From Brachybacterium saurashtrense (GTDB lineage: Bacteria; Actinomycetota; Actinomycetes; Actinomycetales; Dermabacteraceae), in contig NZ_CP031356.1 in NCBI RefSeq assembly GCF_003355475.1, positions 3,348,001-3,412,000 on the forward strand: a stretch of DNA of 64,000 bases, in the 5' to 3' direction. Every line of letters begins with the position of its first letter. Positions within the stretch are counted from its first letter, which is position 1. Both the position numbers and the translations under genes were made by a program. Positions 34,726 through 42,942 of the stretch are shown piece after piece. The notes under the pieces are model-generated. The model was given only the letters and a program-made list of their open reading frames with translations, was not told the DNA's origin and did no database searches.

Positions 34726-36066
34726 TCACACCGGCGGCAGGCCCAGGTTCTCCCGCAGCGTGGAGCCCGCGTACTCGGCGGGGTACACGCCCCGCTCCTG
34801 CAGCCGGGGCACGAGGTGGTCCACGATGTCGTCGATCCCCGAGGGGACCAGCCAGGGCGTGATGTTCAGGCCGTCGATCGCGCCCATCCGTGCGAACTCC
34901 GCCAGGCGATCCGCCACGGCGTCGTAGCTGCCGGTGAACTCCCCGCGGCGCGCCCCGGACTTCGCCCGGGCGAACTCGAGGATCGAGAGCCCCTTGGCCG
35001 CGGCCTCCTCCCGCCAGGAGCGCGTGAGCTCCTCCGCCTTCGCGAACTGGAAGCCGGCCCCGCGGGTCACCCCCGACTCGCTCACCTCCGGCGGCACGTC
35101 CGGCAGCGGACCGTCCGGGTCGAAGGCGGAGAGGTCACGGCCCCAGTACTGCTCCAGCAGCGCGATCGCCTGCTCCGGGCCGATCTGCAGGTCCCGCACC
35201 CAGCGCACCTTCTCCTCCGCCTCCGCCTCGGTGGCGGCGAGGATGATCTCGGCGCCGGGCAGGATCTTCACGCTGCCCGGGTCGCGGCCCGCCGCCACCG
35301 TGCGCTCCACGATCGCGCGGCGGAACTCGCTGGCCGCCTCCAGCGTGCCGTGCGGCGAGAAGATCACGTCCGCGGTGCGGGCGGCGAAGTCCTGCCCGGC
35401 GGGGGAGGCCCCGGCCTGGAACAGCACCGGCCGGCCCTGCGCGGAGCGCGGCAGCTCGCCCTGGGCGCGCACCGAGTAGTGGGCGCCGTCGTGCGCGATC
35501 GGTGCGCCGCGCCAGTACTGCTCGGCGACCTGCACGAACGCCTCGGCGTGGACGTACCTGTCCGCGTGGTCGAGGTAGCCGCCGCGGCGGAAGTTCTCCC
35601 CGGTCCAGGCGTTGTCGGTGGTGACCACGTTCCACCCGGCCCGGCCGCCGGAGAGCAGATCGAGGGTCTGCAGGCGGCGGGCGAGGTCGACGGGGTCGTT
35701 GTAGGTGGTGTTCTGCGTGGCGACCAGGCCGATGTGCTCGGTGACGCCGGCGAGCGCCGCGAGCAGCGTCTGCGCGTCGGGCCGGCCGGCCACGTCGAGC
35801 TCGAAGGGCACGCCCCGGTGCTCCCGCAGCCGCAGCCCCTCGCCGAGGAAGAACGCCGCGAAGCGTCCCCGCTCCGCGGTGCGGGCCAGGGTCTCGAAGG
35901 ACTCGAAGGCCACCTGGTCGCCGCTCTCGGGAAGGCGCCAGATGGTCGAGGAGTTCACGCCCTGGAAGAACACTCCGAAGGCGAGCTGCCCGGTGGGGGT
36001 GTGCGCCGGGTGCAGGGGATGCTTGGCCGGGCCCGTGGTCGGGGACGAGAGCTGTGCGGTGGTCAT
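34726..36066 (-). CDS. LLM class flavin-dependent monooxygenase, NtaA/SnaA/DszA type
   Basis: 446 residues. Luciferase-like TIM barrel with GVFFQGVNSSTIWRLP at the start, LGEGLRLREH, LSGGRAGWNVVTT and FSPHGTLEAA. This is the nitrilotriacetate/pristinamycin/dibenzothiophene sulfone monooxygenase group, and the size equals Bacillus CmoJ (YtnJ). Such enzymes use FMNH2 supplied by a separate reductase and O2 to cleave C-S or C-N bonds. Its ATG overlaps the stop of the preceding LLM gene (ATGA). Last gene of the import operon. Confidence 0.92.
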   Translation of the reverse strand: MTTAQLSSPTTGPAKHPLHPAHTPTGQLAFGVFFQGVNSSTIWRLPESGDQVAFESFETLARTAERGRFAAFFLGEGLRLREHRGVPFELDVAGRPDAQTLLAALAGVTEHIGLVATQNTTYNDPVDLARRLQTLDLLSGGRAGWNVVTTDNAWTGENFRRGGYLDHADRYVHAEAFVQVAEQYWRGAPIAHDGAHYSVRAQGELPRSAQGRPVLFQAGASPAGQDFAARTADVIFSPHGTLEAASEFRRAIVERTVAAGRDPGSVKILPGAEIILAATEAEAEEKVRWVRDLQIGPEQAIALLEQYWGRDLSAFDPDGPLPDVPPEVSESGVTRGAGFQFAKAEELTRSWREEAAAKGLSILEFARAKSGARRGEFTGSYDAVADRLAEFARMGAIDGLNITPWLVPSGIDDIVDHLVPRLQERGVYPAEYAGSTLRENLGLPPV

Positions 36067-37067
36067 GCGGCCTCCTCGCGGGAGAGACGAGCGCGGTCGG
36101 CGCGCCGTGCGGGATCGGGCTGGAACGGTGCGGCGGGCAGGCCCAGCCGGGTGCGGAGCGTGCTGCCGTGGGAGGGCGCCTCGGCGATCAGCCCCCGGCC
36201 GCGCAGGGCGCCGACGAGCTGGGCGACGGTGCCGAGCGGGTCGGCCTCCAGGTCCAGACCCACCAGGCGCACGAGCCCGACAGGCCCGGCCGCGGCGATC
36301 TGCGCCGCGATCCGCTCCGGGCGGGCGCCGACGGAGACGTCCACGTCCAGCGCCCGGGCGTCGGCGAGCTCGCCGGCGACGCGCTCGCCGGCCGCCGCCC
36401 GGTCGGTGTCCGCGACCAGCACGGGCAGCAGCCCCTGCGGGGAGCGGGGCGTGATCGCCGGGCCGCGCACCGCGAAGGTCTCGGCCTCCACGTCGGCGTA
36501 CTGGAGCCGGGATGCGTCCACGTAGACGCCGCGCTCGGTGTCGCGCACCACGGCGTCCGGGGCCCAGGAGTCCCACACCGCACGCACCGCGCCCAGCACG
36601 TCGGCCGCCTCACGGGCGGAGGCCTCCAGGCCCAGCACTTCGCGGCCCACGGCGGCGGGCACCGCCGGATCGGTCTCGGCCTGCAGCAGCCAGCCGGCCC
36701 GCCCGTCGCTGAGGTGGTCCAGGCTCATCAGCTGCGTGGCCAGGTGGAACGGCTCGACGTACAGCGCGTCGGTGCGCGGCAGCAGCGCGATCTGCTCGGT
36801 GAGCGGGGCGAGATGCGCCGCGAGGTGGATCGGGTGCAGGCCGCCGTCGCTCAGGGTGAGTGCGCCGGCGCCGGCGCTCTCCAGGCCGCGGGCCAGCTCG
36901 GCCAGGCCCTCCAGCAGGGACGGCGCGGTCACCAGGTCCACCGCGAGGACGGGCGGGCCCGCCTCGGGGCCGGCGCCGTCCGGGGCGCCGCCGGTCTCGG
37001 CAGGCGCGGTCGTCGCCGTGGGGGCGGTCTCGGCCGCGGGGGCGGGACGGGGGGCGGGGGCGGTCAC
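36063..37067 (-). CDS. LLM class flavin-dependent oxidoreductase, divergent
   Basis: 334 residues. After an Ala/Pro-rich N-terminus of about 40 residues comes a shortened luciferase-like barrel with LSDGGLHPIHLAAHLAPL, FHLATQLMSLDHLSDGRAGW and GREVLGLEASAREAADVL. It is more diverged than its neighbour. The length parallels Bacillus CmoO (YtmO). GTG 37067 is chosen because it overlaps the binding-protein stop (GTGA). Partner or second-step enzyme of the larger monooxygenase is likely. Confidence 0.85.
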   Translation of the reverse strand: MTAPAPRPAPAAETAPTATTAPAETGGAPDGAGPEAGPPVLAVDLVTAPSLLEGLAELARGLESAGAGALTLSDGGLHPIHLAAHLAPLTEQIALLPRTDALYVEPFHLATQLMSLDHLSDGRAGWLLQAETDPAVPAAVGREVLGLEASAREAADVLGAVRAVWDSWAPDAVVRDTERGVYVDASRLQYADVEAETFAVRGPAITPRSPQGLLPVLVADTDRAAAGERVAGELADARALDVDVSVGARPERIAAQIAAAGPVGLVRLVGLDLEADPLGTVAQLVGALRGRGLIAEAPSHGSTLRTRLGLPAAPFQPDPARRADRARLSREEAA

Positions 37068-38059
37068 GGGGTCTCCTTCGTGTGGACGCGGGATTCGGTG
37101 AGGGCCTCGTCGGTGATCTGCCACCGCTCGAGGACCTGCGCGTAGGTGCCGTCGGCGATCACGGCGTTCAGCGCCGCCGCGTACGGCGCGGCCAGCCCGC
37201 TGCCGCGGGCGAAGGTGGCGGCGACCAGCGTCTCGTCCGGCCAGCCGGCGTTGATCCGGCCCTGCAGCTCCACGTCGTCGCGGCGCGCGGCGATGAAGCT
37301 GAGCGAGGCGTAAGGGGAGAGGTAGCCGTCCACGCGGCCCGCCCCCAGCGCCAGCAGCGTGTCCGCATCGGTGGAGTAGTGCTTCAGCGCGGCGGGCTCC
37401 TGCCCGGCGGCCTCCAGCTCCGCGTTCCAGTCGGTGAGGATCCGCTCCTGGTTGGTGTTGGCGCCCACGGCGATGATCCGCCCGCTGAGCGACTCGGCGT
37501 CCTCCAGCCAGAAGTCCGCACCGGAGCGGACCAGGAAGGACATGTAGGCGGCGCGGTAGGAGGCGAAGTCGAACTTCTCCAGCCTCTCCGCGTTGACGCC
37601 GATGTTCGAGTGGACCACGTCGAAGTCCCCGGACTCGAGCTTCAAGGGCCAGTTCTCCCAGGTGGTGAGCTTCAGCTCCAGCTCGAGGCCCAGCGCGTCG
37701 GCGACGATCCGGGCGATGTCGATCTCGGAGCCGATGTAGGTCTCGTTGTCGTCGGCGAGGAAGGAGAGCGGGGCGCTGCTGGTGCCGTTGATGCCCACGC
37801 GCAGCACGCCGGAGTCGGCGATCTCCCGGGGCAGCTGGGAGGCGGCGGCCTCGTCGAGGCTCGAGCGGATCAGCTCCTGCGTGCCGGTGGTGTCGATCCC
37901 GCCGGCGGTCGCCCCGCCCCCGTCGGACGCCCCGGAGGCGGAGTCCCCGCTGCCGCCGGTCGCGGCGGGGGCGGGATCGGAGCAGGCGGCGAGCAGCGCG
38001 GCGGGCAGCAGCAGGCCGGAGGCCGCCAGGCGGCGGCGGGTGAGGGAGAAGGAGGTCAT
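37064..38059 (-). CDS. Polar amino-acid-type ABC binding lipoprotein
   Basis: 331 residues. Signal peptide with TRRR and a lipobox ending at Cys26 (LLAAC), then a Gly/Ser-rich linker. A family 3 solute-binding domain follows: SGVLRVGINGTSSAPLSF, GSEIDIARIVADALGLEL, and DFDVVHSNIGVNAERLEKFDF. Family 3 receptors bind amino acids, cystine and related compounds. Overlaps both neighbouring genes by four bases. Confidence 0.92.
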   Translation of the reverse strand: MTSFSLTRRRLAASGLLLPAALLAACSDPAPAATGGSGDSASGASDGGGATAGGIDTTGTQELIRSSLDEAAASQLPREIADSGVLRVGINGTSSAPLSFLADDNETYIGSEIDIARIVADALGLELELKLTTWENWPLKLESGDFDVVHSNIGVNAERLEKFDFASYRAAYMSFLVRSGADFWLEDAESLSGRIIAVGANTNQERILTDWNAELEAAGQEPAALKHYSTDADTLLALGAGRVDGYLSPYASLSFIAARRDDVELQGRINAGWPDETLVAATFARGSGLAAPYAAALNAVIADGTYAQVLERWQITDEALTESRVHTKETP

Positions 38060-39036
38060 GTGCGGTCCTCGGGCTGGGGGTGGGTGGAGTTGTGGGCGGA
38101 GGCGCCGGCGGTGTGTCCGGCCGGCGACTCCTCGGGGCGCACGCGCTGCAGGAACGCGCGGGTGCGGGGGTGGCGGGGCGCGTCGAGCACCTCGCCGGGA
38201 GGGCCCTGTTCGACGATCTGTCCCTGGTCCATGAACACCACCGTGTCGGCGACGTCGCGGGCGAAGGAGATCTCGTGGGTGACGATCACGAGCGTGGTCC
38301 CGGCGCGGGCGAGGGAGCGGATCACCGCGAGCACCTCCTCGACCAGCTCGGGGTCCAGGGCGCTGGTGGGCTCGTCGAACAGCAGCACCTTGGGGCGCAG
38401 GGCGAGGGCGCGGGCGATCGCGACCCGCTGCTGCTGCCCGCCGGAGAGCTGCCGCGGGTACACCGCGGCCTTGTCCGCGAGCCCCACCAGCTCCAGCAGC
38501 TCCCGCGCCCGGGCCTCGGCCTGACGCCTCGGCACCCCGAGAGCCCGCCGCGGCGCCTCGGCGACGTTCGCCAGCGCCGTCATGTGGGCGAAGAGGTTGA
38601 AGCTCTGGAACACCATCCCGATCGCGGTGCGCTGGCGGAGCACCTCGTGCTCGTGCAGCTCGTGCAGCAGGTTCCCCTCGCGGCGATAGCCGATCACCTC
38701 GCCGTCCACGGTGATCAGGCCGGCATCGATCGTCTCCAGGTGGTTGATGGTGCGCAGCAGCGTGGACTTGCCGGAGCCGGAGGGCCCCAGCACGGCGGTG
38801 ACCTCGCCGGGCTCGACGCGCAGGTCGATGCCGCGCAGCACCTCGAGATCGCCGAAGGACTTGCGCACGGCGCGGATCTCGACGAGGCCCCCGCGGGCGG
38901 GGGCGTCGGCCGGGGCGGGACCGGAACCCTCCGGGGCGGTCGCGGTGCCGGCGGCGGTCCCGGCGCCCGGGGCGGGGCGGGCGGCAGGGCCGGCCGGGCG
39001 GCGCGAGCGGTGCAGCAGGGCGGTGAGGGCGCTCAT
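38056..39036 (-). CDS. Polar amino-acid-type ABC transporter ATPase
   Basis: 326 residues; a Pro/Ala-rich extension of about 48 residues precedes the GlnQ/TcyN-like domain. Walker A GPSGSGKST near residue 80, Q-loop in GMVFQSFNLFAHM, signature LSGGQQQRV near 197, Walker B LLFDEPTSALD near 217. Its stop overlaps the binding-protein ATG and its ATG overlaps the permease stop. Confidence 0.94.
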   Translation of the reverse strand: MSALTALLHRSRRPAGPAARPAPGAGTAAGTATAPEGSGPAPADAPARGGLVEIRAVRKSFGDLEVLRGIDLRVEPGEVTAVLGPSGSGKSTLLRTINHLETIDAGLITVDGEVIGYRREGNLLHELHEHEVLRQRTAIGMVFQSFNLFAHMTALANVAEAPRRALGVPRRQAEARARELLELVGLADKAAVYPRQLSGGQQQRVAIARALALRPKVLLFDEPTSALDPELVEEVLAVIRSLARAGTTLVIVTHEISFARDVADTVVFMDQGQIVEQGPPGEVLDAPRHPRTRAFLQRVRPEESPAGHTAGASAHNSTHPQPEDRT

Positions 39037-40037
39037 GCGGGGACTCCTGCGGCGGTGGGACGGCGGCGGGCGAAGCGGGCGCGCAGCGCCTGCAGCGGGG
39101 TGGGCGGCAGGGTGCGCAGCGCGCCCTTGGAGTAGTGCCGCTCGATGTAGTACTGGCCGATCGAGAGCGCCGAGGTGATCACCACGTACCAGAGCGTGGC
39201 GACCAGCAGCATCGGCAGCACCTCCTGGGTGCGCCCGTAGATCAGCTGGACGGTGAAGAACAGCTCGGCGTGGGCGAGCACGTACACGATCGAGGTGCCC
39301 TTGACCAGGCCGATGATCTCGTTGAAGGCGGGCGGGAGGATGGCCCGCATCGCCTGGGGCAGCACGATCCGCAGCGAGCGGTCGCGGGCGGGGATGCCCA
39401 GTGCGCCGGCGGCCTCGAGCTGGCCCTGGTCCACCGAGAGGATGCCGCCGCGGATGAGCTCGGCCGCGTAGGCGGCCTGGTGCAGGCCCAGGCCCAGGAT
39501 CGCCGCGAGCATCGGGGTCATCAGATCGCTGGTGCGGGCGTCGACGAGGGTGACGTCCGTCAGCGGGATCCCCAGCGTGATGCGCTCGTAGAGGTAGCCG
39601 AGGTTGTACCAGAGCAGCAGCTGCACCAGCAGCGGCGTGGAGCGGAAGATCCAGGAGAAGGTCCAGCTCACGCCGGAGACGATCCCGGACTTCGACAGCC
39701 GCATGAGGGCGAGCACGAGCCCCAGCCCGAAGCCGACGGCGCCGGCGGCGACCGTGAGCTTCAGCGTCTCCAGCAGCCCGTCGACGATGGATTCGGCCAG
39801 GAACCAGCGTGCCACCACGCCCCACTCCCAGCGCGGGTTGGTGACGAAGGAGAACAGCACCGCGGCGACCACGAGGCCGACGAGGACGGCCAGCGCGACC
39901 CGGCCGGGGTGCCTGGCCGGCACCACGCGCAGGGCGGAGAGGTCCTCGGCCTCGGGCCGCTCCTGCGGGCACGACGTCCCCGGCGCGGCCGAGGGCGTGG
40001 GACGCGTGGACCCGGGAGTGAGCAGCGAGGAGGTCAT
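39033..40037 (-). CDS. Polar amino-acid-type ABC transporter permease
   Basis: 334 residues, longer than usual HisM-type permeases because of about 45 disordered N-terminal residues and an extra leading helix. The core has the EAA-like loop QLEAAGALGIPARDRSLRIVLPQAMR and FNEIIGLVKGTSIVYVL. A single permease would act as homodimer. GGAAGG precedes ATG 40037. First gene of a five-gene coupled operon: permease, ATPase, receptor, two LLM enzymes. Confidence 0.93.
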   Translation of the reverse strand: MTSSLLTPGSTRPTPSAAPGTSCPQERPEAEDLSALRVVPARHPGRVALAVLVGLVVAAVLFSFVTNPRWEWGVVARWFLAESIVDGLLETLKLTVAAGAVGFGLGLVLALMRLSKSGIVSGVSWTFSWIFRSTPLLVQLLLWYNLGYLYERITLGIPLTDVTLVDARTSDLMTPMLAAILGLGLHQAAYAAELIRGGILSVDQGQLEAAGALGIPARDRSLRIVLPQAMRAILPPAFNEIIGLVKGTSIVYVLAHAELFFTVQLIYGRTQEVLPMLLVATLWYVVITSALSIGQYYIERHYSKGALRTLPPTPLQALRARFARRRPTAAGVPA

Positions 40038-40095
40038 GGGTGCCTTCCGTGACGGGGTGTGAATCGACCGGCGGTCATCACTTGCGAGGCCCGAC

Positions 40096-40123
40096 GATAT
40101 AAGCGAATCTAATGGACATGCAA
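40096..40123 (-). promoter_or_regulatory. Promoter of the importer/LLM operon
   Basis: On the minus strand TTGCAT (40118-40123) and TATATC (40096-40101) are spaced by 16 bp. This is the AT-richest patch in the area and lies in the divergent interval between the operon and the flavoprotein gene. Confidence 0.45.
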
Positions 40124-40126
40124 GGT

Positions 40127-40146
40127 GACGACTATGGGTTGTCGTC
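40127..40146. promoter_or_regulatory. GACGAC-N8-GTCGTC dyad in divergent promoter
   Basis: Perfect 6-bp arms lie next to the importer promoter and 40-60 bases before the flavoprotein ATG, where one regulator could control both directions. The LysR protein of this cluster is the natural candidate. Confidence 0.35.
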
Positions 40147-40184
40147 CTGCGACACAGACGCACCTCAGAAGGGATCCCCCACGG

Positions 40185-42803
40185 ATGACCTCCCGGATCA
40201 CGGCCCCGAGCACCCGGCTCGTCCTCGTCGGCGGCGGCCCCCGCGCGATCGGCGTGCTCGAGCGGCTCGCCGCGAGCGCCGCGCAGCCCCCGCAGGCCGC
40301 CCGCCTCCAGCGCACCCCGCTGCACGTGGACGTGATCGACCCGCACATGCCCGGCGCCGGCCGCATCTGGCGGGCCGAGGAGAGCCCGCTGCTGCTGATG
40401 AACTCCCGCGCCGCGGACGTCTCCATCCACACCGACCCCACCGTCGAGATCGAGGGCCCCGTGCGCGCCGGCCCCTCGCTCGCCGAATGGGCCGAGGGGA
40501 TCCGGCGCGGCACCATCGAGGCCCCCACCTCCGGCACCGCCCGCCTCGCCGAGATCGAGGCGCTGCAGCCCGAGCACTTCGCCAGCCGCCGCGTGCAGGC
40601 CCTCTACCTCGAGTGGTTCTTCGGCCAGGTGCTCGCCGCCCTGCCCACCGCCGTCACCGTCACCGTGCACCGCACCACCGCCACCGCCGTGCGCCGCGCG
40701 GGGGAGGGGTGGAGCGTCGAGCTCGAGGACCGCGACGCCCTGTCCGCGGACCTGCTGCTGCTGGCCGCCGGCCACACCGATGCCCGCCCCTCCGCCGCCC
40801 GCCACCGGCTGGCGGCCTTCGCCCGGCGGCACGGCGGCACCTACCTCGCCCCCGCCCAGGCCTCCGACGTGCCGCTCGCGCAGCTCGCGCCCGGGCAGGA
40901 CGTGATCGTGCGCGGGATGGGGCTCGCCTTCGTGGACCTCATGGCGCTGCTCACCGAGGGCCGCGGCGGCGAGTTCGTCGCCGACCCGCAGCCGGGGGAG
41001 CCGGACCGTCTCGCCTACCGCCCCTCGGGCCGCGAGCCGCGCCTGTGGGCGGGATCGCGCCGCGGCGTGCCCTACCACTCCAAGGTGCGCGACGAGGGCG
41101 CCGACGCCGGCCTCGGCGAGCTCGCGCACGTCACCCCGGCGGCGCTGGCGGCCCGGGAGGACGCCGACGGCCTGCTCGACTTCCGCTCCGACGTGGTGCC
41201 GCTGATCGCCGCCGAGATCCACCGCCAGGTGCCCGGGGCGCCGCTCGCCGCGCCCGGCGAGGAGCCCCTGGCCTGGCTGGACGATCCGCTGGCCTGGCTC
41301 GAGGGGGAGGCGCATCCGCAGGTCACCCGCGACGCGGTGGTGCGCCACATCGAGCAGGACCTGCACGCGCGCACCCGGGGGGACGTCACCCCCGCCCGCG
41401 CCCTGTTCCAGCTGCTGCTGCGCCTGCACGGCGTGCTCGTGGACCAGCTGCCCGCCACCCGCCTGCGCGGAGGGGCGGGCGGGGCCTACCCCCGCTGGTG
41501 GCACTCCCTGTTCAGCTTCGTGGACTCCGGCCCGCCGCCGCACCGCCTGCACCAGATGCTCGCCCTCGAGCGCGCCGGCGTGCTGCGATTCCTGGGCCCG
41601 CGCGTGCACGTCACCGCCGAGGAGACCACCGGTCGGTTCACCGCCCGCGGCGCCGCCGGCGTGCAGGTCACCGCCGACGCGCTGGTCGATGCCTTTCTGC
41701 CCGAGCCCTCGCTGGCCGAGTCCACCAATCCGCTGCTGCGCAACCTCGTCGCCGGGGGCGAGGACGCCGTGGGCCGGGAGTCCGCCGCGACGCCCGGGGC
41801 GCTCGAGGTCGACGCCGGGCACCGGGTGATCGCCCCCGACGGCACGGCGCGGCCGTCCCTGTGGGCGGTGGGTCCCTGGACCTCCGAGCTGCCGATCGGC
41901 GCCTTCGCGCGCCCGCACACCAATGCGCCCTGCCACCGCCGCAACGACGCCCTCGCACGCGTGCTGCTGGAGGCGGCGCTGCACCGGGGGGAGGCGCGGC
42001 TCTCGCCGGCATCGGGGCACGACGGTGCTGTGACCGCTGCGACCACCGCGACCGCCGCGACTGCCGCGGCCGCCCTGACCGCGGTGACCACGGTGCGGGA
42101 GGACGCCGCGGAGCCCGAGCGGGCGACGGACCGCAGCCCGCGCAGCCCGCGGGCGCCGCGGCTGGGCGTGCTCGGGCCGGGGAAGATCGGCCGCGCCCTG
42201 GCCCGCACCGCACTGCGCCGCGGTGTCGAGGTGCAGGTCACCGGCCGGGCACCGGCCGCCGCGCTGTCCGCGACGCTGCCGGGCGCCCGGGCCGTCGACC
42301 TCGCGGAGCTCACCGCCGCCAGCGACGTCGTCGCCCTCACGGTGCCCCTGCACGTGGCGCTGTCCCTCGACCCGTCGGCCCTGGACGGCGCCGTGGTGAT
42401 CGATGCGACCAATCCCTGGGGCGAGGCGGACGCCGCGGCGGTCGCCGCCGCCCGCGAGACCCTCGGCGACACGGAGGCGGAGCTCTCCACCAGCGAGCTG
42501 CTGGCCGCCCACCTCCCCGGCGCACGGCTGGTCAAGACCCTCAACCACATCGGCTACCACGATGTGGAGGAGCACGGACGCCCCGACGGCGACACCGTGC
42601 GGCGGGCGATCGCGCTCGCCGCCGACGACCCGCAGGCGGCCGCCGCCGTCGCACAGCTGCTGCACCGCATCGGCTACGAGCCCGTGCGCGTGGGCACCCT
42701 CGCCGAGGGCCGGGAGCTCGAGCCGGGGGCCGGTCTGTTCAGCGGGTGGTGCACCCGGGAGGAGCTGGGCCTGCGCCGCGCCGCGCAGGTGCGCGCGGCC
42801 TGA
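40185..42803 (+). CDS. Fusion: FAD/NAD(P)-binding protein plus F420/NADP-reductase-like Rossmann domain
   Basis: 872 residues. The N-terminal part (about 1-610) begins RLVLVGGGPRAIG (dinucleotide motif, residues 12-23) and contains DPHMPGAGRIWR, LLMNSRAADVSIHTDP and VRGMGLAFVDLMALL, typical of the FAD-NAD(P)-binding family PF13454. An Ala/Thr-rich linker spans about 615-640. The C-terminal part (about 655-872) has a second Rossmann motif GVLGPGKIGRALA, VIDATNPWGEAD and VKTLNHIGYHDV, as in NADPH:F420 reductase-like proteins. Divergent from the importer/monooxygenase operon, so it may supply reduced cofactor or oxidise the product. ATG 40185 is preceded by AGAAGGG. The fusion is unusual. Confidence 0.85.
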   Translation: MTSRITAPSTRLVLVGGGPRAIGVLERLAASAAQPPQAARLQRTPLHVDVIDPHMPGAGRIWRAEESPLLLMNSRAADVSIHTDPTVEIEGPVRAGPSLAEWAEGIRRGTIEAPTSGTARLAEIEALQPEHFASRRVQALYLEWFFGQVLAALPTAVTVTVHRTTATAVRRAGEGWSVELEDRDALSADLLLLAAGHTDARPSAARHRLAAFARRHGGTYLAPAQASDVPLAQLAPGQDVIVRGMGLAFVDLMALLTEGRGGEFVADPQPGEPDRLAYRPSGREPRLWAGSRRGVPYHSKVRDEGADAGLGELAHVTPAALAAREDADGLLDFRSDVVPLIAAEIHRQVPGAPLAAPGEEPLAWLDDPLAWLEGEAHPQVTRDAVVRHIEQDLHARTRGDVTPARALFQLLLRLHGVLVDQLPATRLRGGAGGAYPRWWHSLFSFVDSGPPPHRLHQMLALERAGVLRFLGPRVHVTAEETTGRFTARGAAGVQVTADALVDAFLPEPSLAESTNPLLRNLVAGGEDAVGRESAATPGALEVDAGHRVIAPDGTARPSLWAVGPWTSELPIGAFARPHTNAPCHRRNDALARVLLEAALHRGEARLSPASGHDGAVTAATTATAATAAAALTAVTTVREDAAEPERATDRSPRSPRAPRLGVLGPGKIGRALARTALRRGVEVQVTGRAPAAALSATLPGARAVDLAELTAASDVVALTVPLHVALSLDPSALDGAVVIDATNPWGEADAAAVAAARETLGDTEAELSTSELLAAHLPGARLVKTLNHIGYHDVEEHGRPDGDTVRRAIALAADDPQAAAAVAQLLHRIGYEPVRVGTLAEGRELEPGAGLFSGWCTREELGLRRAAQVRAA

Positions 42804-42819
42804 GCGGCGGCGACGACCT

Positions 42820-42837
42820 CCCCGGCGCGTGCCGGGG
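42820..42837 (+). terminator. Terminator of flavoprotein gene
   Basis: CCCCGGC-GCGT-GCCGGGG, a 7-bp GC stem 17 bases after the stop. A second weaker stem, AACGCCC/GGGCGTT, follows at 42847-42884. Confidence 0.6.
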
Positions 42838-42942
42838 GTGGGGATGAACGCCCGACCTCGGGCCTGCGGGGTCTGAGGGGCGTTGCTCGACCGGCGCTCT
42901 CGCGTGCGCCATGCGCCCCCGCTGCAGTGCCATCATGTGGCC

